The position numbers and the translations under genes are program-made. A stretch of DNA of 47,881 bases. Source: an uncultured Rhodospirillales bacterium. GTDB taxonomy: Bacteria > Pseudomonadota > Alphaproteobacteria > Acetobacterales > Acetobacteraceae. Shown here in pieces: positions 1 through 9,055 of the stretch; the stretch's first letter is position 1, and the number at the start of each line of letters is the position of its first letter. The stretch is from assembly GCA_903823665.1 (NCBI GenBank), contig CAIJTR010000142.1, positions 1 through 47,881 on the forward strand, given 5' to 3'. Below the pieces are notes generated by a model. The model was not told where the DNA came from. It saw only the letters and a program-made list of their open reading frames with translations, and ran no database searches.

Positions 1-483
<483 letters not shown>

Positions 484-2958
484 ATGGACTTGCCAGAGAT
501 CTATGGCCCCTGCGAAGGACACATTGAACCGTTTGAAAACAATATGCTCCGGCTATGGGTTTGGCATGAAAAACAACCGGATGAAGCGGCAACGGTTGAA
601 ATTACTATTGGCGGACGCTCTATTGGTTTATTTAAAGCCAGCGAATTTCGTTCTGATTTATTAGAAGCAGGGAAGGGAACTGGGTTCCACGCACTAACGG
701 TTGATTTGACCGCGGCGCTGAATCAATGCGACTCATTTTCGATTGTCGAAATCGAAACCTACTGCCTTGGCGATACCCGCGAGAAATTTGGGGAACTTAA
801 ATTCCAATGGACGTCAAGTTATACTTTTACGATTACACGCAAGATGGCCGCGCAAATCCGTGACGTCAGCGAACACGGTATTTTGAATGCTTTCGTAACA
901 CCCAATGAATTTCAACCTGCCATTGCCACAATATCGATCGAAGGTCGTCGAGCCCAGGTTATGGTGCAGCCGGTTCATGATACGACGCCGCCAAAACGCC
1001 ATCACCAACTCTCGAAATACGCCGATTTTGTGCGTTATCGATTCCGTTCTGATAGCCGCTTTCAATGTGATGACACTCCTGCGGACGTTGACCACTATTT
1101 GAAATGGTATTTAGAGTTCTATTCTGTGCATCGCCAGGGCTTGCGGGCGCCGCTCTCTGCTGGAGATATTGCCTATCTCAATGAAGCAATCATATTCGGC
1201 GGACAACAACACCACCTGACGAGGGCCACTTGGACGTTCCTTGTTGATAATAAATCACTTGTCCATTCATTGGATTTGAATTCTGCAGATAGTTATTTGG
1301 GAATCGTCTACTGGTGGTCGATTGAGCGAGCACGCTCGCTTTATGTTGAAGACTGCCTTGTTCCAAGCAGCTATCGCTCAACACTGAATGAAATTCGACA
1401 TATATGGCGAACGCAGGATTTTCCTTTAAATCGCTTCCTTGAGGTATTCTTTAGCCGCAACACGCGATGGCATTTTTTCAGTCTTGAACTCACCGATCAT
1501 CGAATAATACTCTATGTCGGGGTTATGCTATCGGCATTAAACTTTCCTTCTCTTCTTCAGTATTTACCTCAACGGTGGATGCGCATATTATTGACTGGTC
1601 CTTCGCCAGATCAGACGCCGTTTGCCGTCATGTGCCGAGAAATTTTTGGTGAGACAAAATATCTCGACAAAATCATGAACTTTGCGGCCACGATGCGCGA
1701 GCGTGGGTTTGACGTCGGGACGCAGCGCAACCTCGCCATGTCGCGCGAAGGGCACCGAACTCTTTCGGCCAGTTTTCAGCCCATGCCGGCTGACGCAACC
1801 GCGGTGGATGTTCAACTCATTGGACCGCTGCGCAAAGCATCGGGCCTCGGGCAGGCGACACGCCTGTCGGCTGATGCATTGATCGAAACGGGGCTCACAT
1901 ACTCACTCTACGATTTTGATCTTGATAACCCTGCCCCGGTTGGCTTTAGCCCAGAACACAAGCTGTCGCCGCTCAGTCCGGCTCGGGTCAATCTCATTCA
2001 TCTCAATGCCGAGTCGGCTCCGTTGGCGTTCGCGTTTTTGCCCGATGTGTTCACCGGATCTTATAATATTGGGTATTTCTTTTGGGAGCTCGACTCCCCG
2101 GCCAAGTGCCATGCGCTCGGCATGGATTTGCTCGATGAGATTTGGGTCTCATCTGAATATGGCGTTGAAATCTATCAGCCCACAGCCAAGTGCCCGGTGA
2201 AAAACGTCGGCATGCCGTTCCAGGCAGGGGCGGTGCCGGAGCGCGCCAAGGCCCGGCGGTTCATTCAAGAACGGGTTGCTGTGGGCGATGATGATTTTGT
2301 GTTTTTTGCCGCGTTTGACTCGTTTTCCTATATTCAGCGCAAGAACCCTCGGGCCGTGGTCAAAGCGTTCACGGATGCATTTCCTGACCAGCATAATGTG
2401 AAGCTCATTCTGAAAACCCACAACAAGGACTTCATCACCGATCCGGTGCAGGTTAAAATATGGGGCTATCTCACGGAGGCCGCCGATGCGGACCCGCGGA
2501 TTATGATTGTGAACGAGACACTGCCCTATGATGACCTGCTGATGATGAAGACGGGCAGTGACTGCTACGTGTCATTGCACAAGTCGGAGGGGCTGGGGTT
2601 TGGGATGCTGGAGGCGATGCATCTGGGCGTTCCGGTGCTTTCGACGAACTACTCCGGCAATACCGAGTTCTGCCGGCCTGAAACGGCGTGGCTGGTGGAT
2701 TACCGTCTGGCCCCGCTTGCTCCGGAGGACTACATCTTCGTCGTTCCCGGCCAGCAATGGGCGGAGCCGAGCCACGAGGACGCGGTGAAGCAGATGCGCG
2801 AGATTGTGGGCAATGCCGAGGAGCGTGAGCGCCGGGCGCTGACGGCACAGACGTTTGTGCGGGCGAATTTCTCGGTGGAGCCGATTGCCGGACGTTATAA
2901 GGCGCGGTTGGAGGAGATTTTGGCTGATCGAAAACGCGCGACGTATCACGGTGATTAG
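484..2958 (+). CDS. Large modular glycosyltransferase (GT4-like C-terminus)
   Basis: The 824-residue protein has three parts. Residues about 8-110 resemble the small beta-rich domain found at the front of alphaproteobacterial surface-glycan transferases: a GHIE opening, then VEITIGG, then FRSDLLEAGKG. Residues about 110-440 are aromatic-rich and I do not recognise them. Residues about 450-800 form a GT-B glycosyltransferase: IGPLRKASGLGQATRL near the acceptor side and SEGLGFGMLEAM, a GT4-type E-x7-E nucleotide-sugar motif, near residue 700. It probably transfers a sugar from a nucleotide donor during exopolysaccharide or O-antigen assembly in the cytoplasm. The ATG at 484 has a GGAGAG site 7 nt upstream. 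The first two-thirds is noticeably AT-rich compared with genes after 6 kb. Confidence 0.8.
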   Translation: MDLPEIYGPCEGHIEPFENNMLRLWVWHEKQPDEAATVEITIGGRSIGLFKASEFRSDLLEAGKGTGFHALTVDLTAALNQCDSFSIVEIETYCLGDTREKFGELKFQWTSSYTFTITRKMAAQIRDVSEHGILNAFVTPNEFQPAIATISIEGRRAQVMVQPVHDTTPPKRHHQLSKYADFVRYRFRSDSRFQCDDTPADVDHYLKWYLEFYSVHRQGLRAPLSAGDIAYLNEAIIFGGQQHHLTRATWTFLVDNKSLVHSLDLNSADSYLGIVYWWSIERARSLYVEDCLVPSSYRSTLNEIRHIWRTQDFPLNRFLEVFFSRNTRWHFFSLELTDHRIILYVGVMLSALNFPSLLQYLPQRWMRILLTGPSPDQTPFAVMCREIFGETKYLDKIMNFAATMRERGFDVGTQRNLAMSREGHRTLSASFQPMPADATAVDVQLIGPLRKASGLGQATRLSADALIETGLTYSLYDFDLDNPAPVGFSPEHKLSPLSPARVNLIHLNAESAPLAFAFLPDVFTGSYNIGYFFWELDSPAKCHALGMDLLDEIWVSSEYGVEIYQPTAKCPVKNVGMPFQAGAVPERAKARRFIQERVAVGDDDFVFFAAFDSFSYIQRKNPRAVVKAFTDAFPDQHNVKLILKTHNKDFITDPVQVKIWGYLTEAADADPRIMIVNETLPYDDLLMMKTGSDCYVSLHKSEGLGFGMLEAMHLGVPVLSTNYSGNTEFCRPETAWLVDYRLAPLAPEDYIFVVPGQQWAEPSHEDAVKQMREIVGNAEERERRALTAQTFVRANFSVEPIAGRYKARLEEILADRKRATYHGD

Positions 2959-3056
2959 CTAGCACACCAAAAGTTCTCCATAAAACAATATCAATTCTCA
3001 ATCTCATTCAGGTATGTGCTGTGTTGGATGCTAATGAAAAATATGCAGGTGCTTCT

Positions 3057-4574
3057 ATGAATCAAAAGGATGGAATGGGTATGCCTGCGACGCATGACTC
3101 CCCGATAAGAGTATGCTTTGTTCACAAAGGAAACTCATCTTTTCTGCAATATGCCGTTTCGCAGGCACGTTCGTGTGGATATCTACCCGTTATCATTGGC
3201 GATCAGGACGCAAAATGTGAATTTGCGGAATTTCATGATATTGCGGAGTTCTCCACGGACATTGAGTCATTTAGGTCAATTTACTCCCACATCAGCGCCA
3301 ATCCATTCGACTATGAAATATTTTGCTTCGAGAGGTGGTTTATTATCAGAAATTATATGCGTCGTTTCGATGGTCCAATTTGGGTGGCTGATCACGACGT
3401 TCTGGTATATGAAGGTCTTGAAGAACTTGCAGCAACCTTAGAGAGTAGTCCGCTTCTTGGTGCGACTTTGAACAGTGCATGGTTTATGTATCTAAAAAAT
3501 GTAGAGAAAATCTCAGAAATTCTGGATTATTTTACTTCCGTTTACTCGAATTCGGATACGTTAGAGACGTTGTCTCAGCGAAATGCTATAAGTGGTCGCG
3601 CTCATCTCTCCGACATGCATCTTCTTATTGAATTGTGCAATAGCAAGCCTAATGAGTATGTTGATGCCGCGTATAGGGGCACGGAGCTAGGTATTGACAA
3701 TAATATCCGGGCACAAAATGGATTTGCTAGTTTTTATGGGCACAAGAAAGTCACATGGCGAGCAAAGCAGCCATGGATCAAATCAAATAATGGAAAGCTA
3801 ACACGTTTTTTCTGCCTTCACTTTCAAGGCCCGTCAAAGTTTCTAATGCAATATATGAACACTATAGAAAGCAAATATCTAGGCGAGCATCTAGTTGATT
3901 TCTCCAACCGCGTCGCACAACTGCCCAACGATCAAACCGGACAGGATATCAAAAGTGCCTACAACGATCTCCAGAATGTAAGAAAAAGCCAGAGAAAACC
4001 AATGAAAACAGAAACCACGCCCAGTAAACGCCATATTTTTCTGGATTGTGGAGGTCATTGTGGAGAATCAGTTTTAAAATTTATTGAAATTTACCCTGAC
4101 CACGATTTTTATACATTTGAACCCAACCCTGATTTGTCTCAGCATGTTTTGACCAATATACGGACCCTCACCAAGCCGATCTTCTTTTCGCCGACAGCCG
4201 TATGGACACATGACGGGCACTTAGAGTTTTTCATTGGCCATGACCAAGGGTCAACGGCCATGCACGGCAAAGTGGAGTTCGCCGAAGGTGTGCAACAAGT
4301 TGACTACACAAGGCCCGTGAAAGTGCCATGCATTGATTTGAGCGCCTGGATCGCGCGCAACGTAAGGGAAACAGATGAACTTATAATAAAGATGGATGTT
4401 GAGGGCGCTGAATATGAAATTCTGCCAAGGATGCTAGCTGACGGTACGATTGATCGCGTCACCCGCCTCTATTGCGAATGGCATCATGACCGGCTTGTGG
4501 ATGTGAGCCTGGAGGAGCACAACGAACTCGTCCAGAAGATCGAGAGCCGAACGTCCTTGCTGGATTGGATATAA
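3057..4574 (+). CDS. Glycosyltransferase-like / FkbM methyltransferase fusion
   Basis: The N-terminal ~300 residues look like a GT-A-type transferase domain with a DxD-like ADHDVLVYE metal site. The C-terminal ~190 residues are an FkbM-family SAM methyltransferase: IFLDCGGHCGES binds SAM and IIKMDVEGAEYEIL is the family signature. It could add and O-methylate a sugar on a surface glycan, but the substrate is unknown. A basic linker rich in Lys, Arg and Gln joins the domains. Start choice is open: the ATG at 3057 has AGGT upstream, a GTG at 3021 extends the frame by 12 codons, and an ATG at 3081 has AAAGGA ten nt upstream. The gene is strongly AT-rich. Confidence 0.75.
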   Translation: MNQKDGMGMPATHDSPIRVCFVHKGNSSFLQYAVSQARSCGYLPVIIGDQDAKCEFAEFHDIAEFSTDIESFRSIYSHISANPFDYEIFCFERWFIIRNYMRRFDGPIWVADHDVLVYEGLEELAATLESSPLLGATLNSAWFMYLKNVEKISEILDYFTSVYSNSDTLETLSQRNAISGRAHLSDMHLLIELCNSKPNEYVDAAYRGTELGIDNNIRAQNGFASFYGHKKVTWRAKQPWIKSNNGKLTRFFCLHFQGPSKFLMQYMNTIESKYLGEHLVDFSNRVAQLPNDQTGQDIKSAYNDLQNVRKSQRKPMKTETTPSKRHIFLDCGGHCGESVLKFIEIYPDHDFYTFEPNPDLSQHVLTNIRTLTKPIFFSPTAVWTHDGHLEFFIGHDQGSTAMHGKVEFAEGVQQVDYTRPVKVPCIDLSAWIARNVRETDELIIKMDVEGAEYEILPRMLADGTIDRVTRLYCEWHHDRLVDVSLEEHNELVQKIESRTSLLDWI

Positions 4575-4625
4575 GCCTTCTAGAAACCGGCATCATCCGC
4601 TCCATATTTGTCACGTTTGGGTCTC

Positions 4626-5678
4626 ATGCACACCAGTCCGAATACTCCTGACAAATCTGAAATCACTTCGGCGGAATGCGGCCGGATCTTCGAGGCTATT
4701 ATCGGCCGCAAGCCCGAAAGTGATGCCGTCGTCAAAACGCTCGTGGAGATGGGGCCGCGCCATACGATCCTGAAGTTTCTGACAGAAAGCGACGAATATG
4801 TGGCGCGTGCGCGGCGCGTCGCTCCACCTTTTTACACGTCATCTTTCGACCCAATTGAACTTATGTTGCGATATGAAGACAGAGAACGGAAGCCCGTCGA
4901 AGGGCATGTTGTCAATTTCTTTGGCGTGGCGTTGCGGCCGGAGTTTGCTGCGGGAATGCCCGGCATAGCGGGCTCGGTTCACGGCGCGCCGATACCAGCA
5001 AACTGGCATGCCGACGTTGCGGAGTTCGGGGCGGTGCTGCGAGCCATTGAACTTGCGTCTTCTAGGTTTGTTGTCTGCGAGCTAGGTTGTGGGTGGGGGT
5101 GCTGGCTAAATATTGCGGGTGTTGTTGCCAAAAATAGTGGCAAGACTGTCCATGTTATTGGCGTTGAAGGAGACGAAGGGCATATCGATTTTGCCCGACA
5201 GACCTTGGAGACAAATGGATTCCCCGAAGCTGATATCACGCTTGTCAGAGGCATAGCCGCCTCAACTGACGGCATGGCCTATTTTCCAAAGCAACTGCAA
5301 TCTGGGGTGAGTTGGGGGCTTGCACCGATATTTGACGGACTTCCAGACAAAGCCGCAGCAGAAAATTACGACAATATCCCAATGATTTCACTCGAAAATT
5401 TATTTGCAGATATAGAACAGGTTGATCTGCTTCACATCGATATCCAAGGTGGCGAAGCCACTCTGATACCGCAGTCAATCGATATTTTGACAAAAAAAGT
5501 AAAGTATATTGTCGTCGGCACTCACTCAAGGGAGATCGACGGGTTGATCGCCGGAGTTCTTGAGCGGGCCGGATGGGCTCTTGAAATGGAAAAGCCGACA
5601 CTTATCGAGCTTTCTGGCGGGAAACCCATCGTCCGAATTGACGGCGTGCAAGGCTGGCGAAATTCGCATCTGGTCTAA
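4626..5678 (+). CDS. FkbM-like methyltransferase with DUF4214-like N-terminus
   Basis: Residues about 15-65 resemble a DUF4214-type module (FEAIIGRKPES, then FLTESDEYVARA), which accompanies glycan enzymes. The rest is a SAM methyltransferase: VVCELGCGWGCWLNIAG is the SAM-binding loop, VIGVEGDEGHIDFA is the acidic strand-2 region, and LLHIDIQGGEATLI is the FkbM-style late motif. It probably methylates a polysaccharide component. The frame extends to a TTG at 4608, but the ATG at 4626 is preferred although no strong ribosome-binding site precedes it. It follows the fusion gene in the same direction by 51 bp and converges on the methyltransferase at 5703. Confidence 0.75.
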   Translation: MHTSPNTPDKSEITSAECGRIFEAIIGRKPESDAVVKTLVEMGPRHTILKFLTESDEYVARARRVAPPFYTSSFDPIELMLRYEDRERKPVEGHVVNFFGVALRPEFAAGMPGIAGSVHGAPIPANWHADVAEFGAVLRAIELASSRFVVCELGCGWGCWLNIAGVVAKNSGKTVHVIGVEGDEGHIDFARQTLETNGFPEADITLVRGIAASTDGMAYFPKQLQSGVSWGLAPIFDGLPDKAAAENYDNIPMISLENLFADIEQVDLLHIDIQGGEATLIPQSIDILTKKVKYIVVGTHSREIDGLIAGVLERAGWALEMEKPTLIELSGGKPIVRIDGVQGWRNSHLV

Positions 5679-5702
5679 CCGCTCGGATACGTCAGACGAT
5701 TA

Positions 5703-6572
5703 TCACACGGCAGCGCTTGATTTCTGTCCGACGATAGCTGGACCGACAAGTCCGTCTTCATTCTGAAATACCTGCGGTTCAAGGCCAGCTCGGCGGAGCA
5801 ATTCCTGGATATATTCCATCGACCAGCCGCTCTCAAACCAGCCGAATTTGCGGATGCAGTAAACTGATAGTGAATCAAGCCTAATGCCCCAATGCGGCCA
5901 CCAAATCGCATTGATCGGCTCGCCCGCCAAAATCAACCGCCCGCCTGGCCGCAGCATCGCAGCATAACGCGTTACGATAGCGAGCGGGTCAACCGCGTGA
6001 TGCAGGCATTCATAGAATAGCACCAGATCAACAGGCTCATCGCTCAAGTAGTTCTCGAACGTGGAGCACACCGCAGTAATGGGGTATCTCTGCCGTATAG
6101 CACGACCATTGACGAGCGACACAAAACTTGGGTTTACGTCAACGCCTTTCACGCGGAGCCCCATGTAGGCCGCGACTTCGGATGACAGCCCCCAGCCGCA
6201 ACCCATATCAAGAAGCAATTCCCCATGCTTCACCTTCGCGCATGAAAACGCCCGCGCGAGCCGCTGGAGGTGAACGCCCATCATCGTCGCGTCATACACT
6301 CCATAGGGATTGATCGCAGCGAGGTGGCTTGCGATATCAAAGCTATGCTGCTCATCCTGCACAGGCCGGTAATCATGGCCAGCCAACTCTACGTACAAGC
6401 GCATCTGCTGTGCGGCGTAGTCGGTGCCGAACGGGTCGAGCGTATGATCGATGACAAGCGTGGGCCGGTAGCTGAAATCTTGCCAATAAGCCTGACACGC
6501 AGCTACACTCGGGCCGCCAAGCCGGTCACTTTCCTTGACGAACTCGTCAAGGCCATCGGCGGTCAGTTCCAT
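5703..6572 (-). CDS. Class I SAM-dependent methyltransferase
   Basis: This 289-residue protein has the full class I methyltransferase series: LLLDMGCGWGLSSEVAAYMG (motif I), VKGVDVNPSF (acidic end of strand 2), VDLVLFYECLHHAVDP (post-motif region) and LRPGGRLILAGEP. The order matches UbiE/type-11 methyltransferases. The N-terminal ~90 residues carry no motif I can name. Position within a polysaccharide locus suggests a sugar or lipid-linked acceptor, but that is inference. The ATG at 6572 has GTAAGGA upstream. It is convergent with the preceding gene, 24 bp apart. Confidence 0.8.
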   Translation of the reverse strand: MELTADGLDEFVKESDRLGGPSVAACQAYWQDFSYRPTLVIDHTLDPFGTDYAAQQMRLYVELAGHDYRPVQDEQHSFDIASHLAAINPYGVYDATMMGVHLQRLARAFSCAKVKHGELLLDMGCGWGLSSEVAAYMGLRVKGVDVNPSFVSLVNGRAIRQRYPITAVCSTFENYLSDEPVDLVLFYECLHHAVDPLAIVTRYAAMLRPGGRLILAGEPINAIWWPHWGIRLDSLSVYCIRKFGWFESGWSMEYIQELLRRAGLEPQVFQNEDGLVGPAIVGQKSSAAV

Positions 6573-6775
6573 GTGTTTTCCTTACTCTCAGAGCTGCAGC
6601 AAACGGTCGCAATGCCTGGGAGTGCGGCGCAACCAATCGTGCGATATTCGCTACTGACGGTTCCCATAACCGGGTCGTTTTGTCCAGCGTGAGGTGATTT
6701 TTCCCTTGTGATGGGCCAGCCACTGGCGCACATAATGTTATTCCAACTACCTCGAATGACAAAGGGACCCCACTC

Positions 6776-7321
6776 ATGGACGCCGATGACGAGTTTTGTG
6801 CAACCTCTGGCTTGATGGCGCTGCTGCGTGTCATTGGCGGAGTTATGCACAAAATCGGGTCGTGGGGGTTCTGGGTGAAGCTGGCGCTGACCGGCTCTCG
6901 GCAGGCGAAAGACGAGGCGTTGCAGGCGGCTTTCATGACCGGCTTGAACGAGATCATGGCTGGCTGCCTCGCCAAGATGGGGACAAAGGCCACAGCGCAA
7001 CCCGATTTTTACGAGGATGAGGACCTGAATCCGGCGATCTTCGAGATGTGGCACGCGGTGGGCGAACTCATTGTCACCGACGATGAGCGGGCGCATCGGC
7101 GCGCGGTGCAGGCATGGGAGAAGGCCTGGCGGGCCTATCAGCTTCGGGTGATTTACAGGCCAATCGCAGCACTGCGCGCGGCGCGGATGCGGGCTCGGCT
7201 GGCGGGGTGGTGCCGTTTTGGCGCGTGGCCGCGTTTGTTAGCCCGACTGCCTCAAATTAGAGACGAAAAACCGGTTTGGGCGGGATCGTGGAATTGCGCG
7301 CTATTTGTTCCGCTTAGGTAA
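6776..7321 (+). CDS. Hypothetical protein
   Basis: I do not recognise this 181-residue frame. It starts at an ATG with AAAGGGA nine nt upstream, which is the best argument that it is translated. The N-terminal half is mixed hydrophobic and charged, with a short hydrophobic patch (SWGFWVKLAL). The C-terminal half is rich in Ala, Arg and Trp, as often seen in non-coding frames of GC-rich DNA. It lies between a methyltransferase and a sulfotransferase. It may be a real small gene, a decayed one or a chance frame. Confidence 0.35.
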   Translation: MDADDEFCATSGLMALLRVIGGVMHKIGSWGFWVKLALTGSRQAKDEALQAAFMTGLNEIMAGCLAKMGTKATAQPDFYEDEDLNPAIFEMWHAVGELIVTDDERAHRRAVQAWEKAWRAYQLRVIYRPIAALRAARMRARLAGWCRFGAWPRLLARLPQIRDEKPVWAGSWNCALFVPLR

Positions 7322-7417
7322 CGATGCTGGTTTTCTGGATGGGGTGGGGCTTACGGCCTGCGGCGTCCGAATTTGCATGGGGGGCGAGGTCGGCTATGCC
7401 TGTCTCAGGACAACGAG

Positions 7418-8578
7418 ATGGATGCAGTGGGGACAATTTTGTCGCAGGTTCCGTTGATTGCGCGCGAGCGGCTGGCGTTTTTGCATATTGAGAAAACGGC
7501 GGGAACGGCGGTGATCAAGTGCTTGTCGTCGTTCTTCAGCGAGGCCGAATGCTGCCCGGTGCGTGATGCCAGCCTGCGCTATCACCTGCCGGCCGATCTT
7601 GCGGCGTATCGCTTCTTCTCGGCGCACTCCAACATGGAGGATTTCGAGGCGGTGCCGAAGCCACGGCAGTTTGTGACGGTGCTGCGTGACCCGGTGGACC
7701 GGGCTTTGTCGTATTACGAATATCTGCGCTACCAGAGCGACGAGACGCCGCACGCTGACCCGCGTGTTCGGGTGGCCAAGGCGCTGGATGTGAACGCGTT
7801 CTTTTTCCAGGCACCGGACTTCACGCTGCACGCGTTCAGCAACCACATGACCGGGTGCCTCACCTCTCCGCACAGGCCATTCAGCACGGACACGCTGGCG
7901 CGGGCGAAGGAGAATTTGCATCGGTTCGCCTGCGTGGGGGTGGTGGAACATATCGGTTTGTTCATTGATGCGGTGATCGGCCATTTCGATCTGCAGGCGG
8001 GTGCGAATGTCGAGCGGGTGAATGTGACGCGGCAGATGCGGGCTTCGAATGACCCGCTGCATATCGGCACGGTGGACCCTGCGGTGATCGAGCGGATCAG
8101 GGAGCTGAACCAGCTTGATATCGCGTTGTATGAGTTTGCGTTGGCGGAATTTGTAAAGCCTGGGCTTGCCGCATATCCGGTGAAGCTGATTTGTGCGGCA
8201 CCGTTCGATGCCATGAAATCCACGCCGAGTTGCGTGGTGACGCCGGGCGATTTCGGGGGCGTGGTGCTGTTCGGCCCGTATCGGCGGCTGTTCCCCGGCC
8301 AATGGGCGGTGGCGTTCGAGCTTGCTGTTCAGGGCGATGCGGCGGCACCGGGGGAGGTGGCAGCGGTGCTGGACATCTATTCGGGCACGTTGGGCCGGGT
8401 GCTCGCCACATTATCCGTCCTGACATCAGAACTTGCGGCGATGGCGTTCACCGTTTTCACCCTGCGTGTCGATCTCGCGGTGATGGTGCCGGATATTGAG
8501 TTTCGCGTGTGGAAACAGCCGGGTGCCGCGCTGATCTGCCGCGACGAGGTGGTGCTGTCGCAAGTGGCGGCACGCTGA
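7418..8578 (+). CDS. Sulfotransferase family protein
   Basis: The 386-residue product begins with the sulfotransferase PAPS 5'-phosphosulfate loop (LAFLHIEKTAGTAVIKCL, residues about 17-34). About 75 residues later it has the 3'-phosphate motif VLRDPVDRALSYYEYL. This pattern belongs to the Sulfotransfer_2 type, which moves sulfate from PAPS to carbohydrate acceptors, so sulfation of the local surface glycan is the natural guess. The last ~110 residues lie outside the core and are not recognised. The ATG at 7418 has AGGA seven nt upstream; an upstream TTG at 7373 in the same frame has no such site. The integrase remnant at 8738 follows. Confidence 0.75.
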   Translation: MDAVGTILSQVPLIARERLAFLHIEKTAGTAVIKCLSSFFSEAECCPVRDASLRYHLPADLAAYRFFSAHSNMEDFEAVPKPRQFVTVLRDPVDRALSYYEYLRYQSDETPHADPRVRVAKALDVNAFFFQAPDFTLHAFSNHMTGCLTSPHRPFSTDTLARAKENLHRFACVGVVEHIGLFIDAVIGHFDLQAGANVERVNVTRQMRASNDPLHIGTVDPAVIERIRELNQLDIALYEFALAEFVKPGLAAYPVKLICAAPFDAMKSTPSCVVTPGDFGGVVLFGPYRRLFPGQWAVAFELAVQGDAAAPGEVAAVLDIYSGTLGRVLATLSVLTSELAAMAFTVFTLRVDLAVMVPDIEFRVWKQPGAALICRDEVVLSQVAAR

Positions 8579-8737
8579 CGCCGCGGTGGCGGGCTATGTC
8601 CGCGAAATCGCGACCCTTTGCGATGCGCAGAAATGGGAACGGCGGCTGCAGTTAGGGCAGCCAGATGTTTCCACGAAATCCATCGCAGCGTTTCGCAAGG
8701 CGGTGTCCACCAAACCGGCAGCAATTCAGTGCCAGCC

Positions 8738-8798
8738 AGCGCGAATTGATGGCGATGTCCGGCCACTCCACCAGCGGCATGGCCGACCATTACGTGCG
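8738..8798 (+). repeat. Direct repeat, left copy (61 bp)
   Basis: 61 bp beginning AGCGCGAATTGATGGCG are identical to 16215-16275, in the same orientation and 7,477 bp away. Similarity continues for about 55 bp beyond with scattered mismatches and stops sharply on the left. The repeat is the integrase tail and brackets the ABC transporter islet. Confidence 0.9.
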
Positions 8799-8904
8799 TG
8801 GTGCGGAGCAAGAGAGGCTCGCCCGGCAAGCGGTCAATGCTATCGAATTGCTGCAGATGGATCTCGATAAAGACACGGCCACGCAATCGACGGTCTCATC
8901 ATGA
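8738..8904 (+). pseudogene. Tyrosine recombinase (integrase) C-terminal remnant, copy A
   Basis: Reading in frame from 8740, the sequence encodes RELMAMSGHSTSGMADHYV and then RGAEQERLARQAVNAIE. This is the end of a phage- or island-type tyrosine recombinase: the GH dipeptide carries the conserved histidine and HYVRGAEQ contains the candidate nucleophilic tyrosine. The Arg-containing catalytic core is absent, so it cannot be active. The frame ends at 8904. The first 61 bp are identical to a second remnant at 16215 in the same orientation. The remaining DNA at 8579-8737 and 8905-9055 has no recognisable gene. Confidence 0.75.
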
Positions 8905-9055
8905 CTGCGGCCTGACGTGCCGCTGCTGCCAACCCTGTGAACAAGCGCAAGCTCTGGCTTCCGGAATAGGGTGGAGAATAAATAGATTGCCGGGCGGACG
9001 GGCGTTGTGACCCCGCGCTGTTCTGCACTCAGACAAACCCGTAGTGGTTCACGCC

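Noticed and set aside
7394-8302. 302-codon minus-strand frame antisense to the sulfotransferase gene
   Set aside because: Arg- and His-rich composition is typical of the antisense of GC-rich genes, and the plus strand has clear sulfotransferase motifs.
8905-9055. Search for a second copy of the tRNA-Met 3' end (att site) at the left edge of the islet
   Set aside because: The stretch GTAGTGGTTCACGCC is only a weak partial match to the tRNA end; no convincing att duplication is present, so no attachment sites are annotated.
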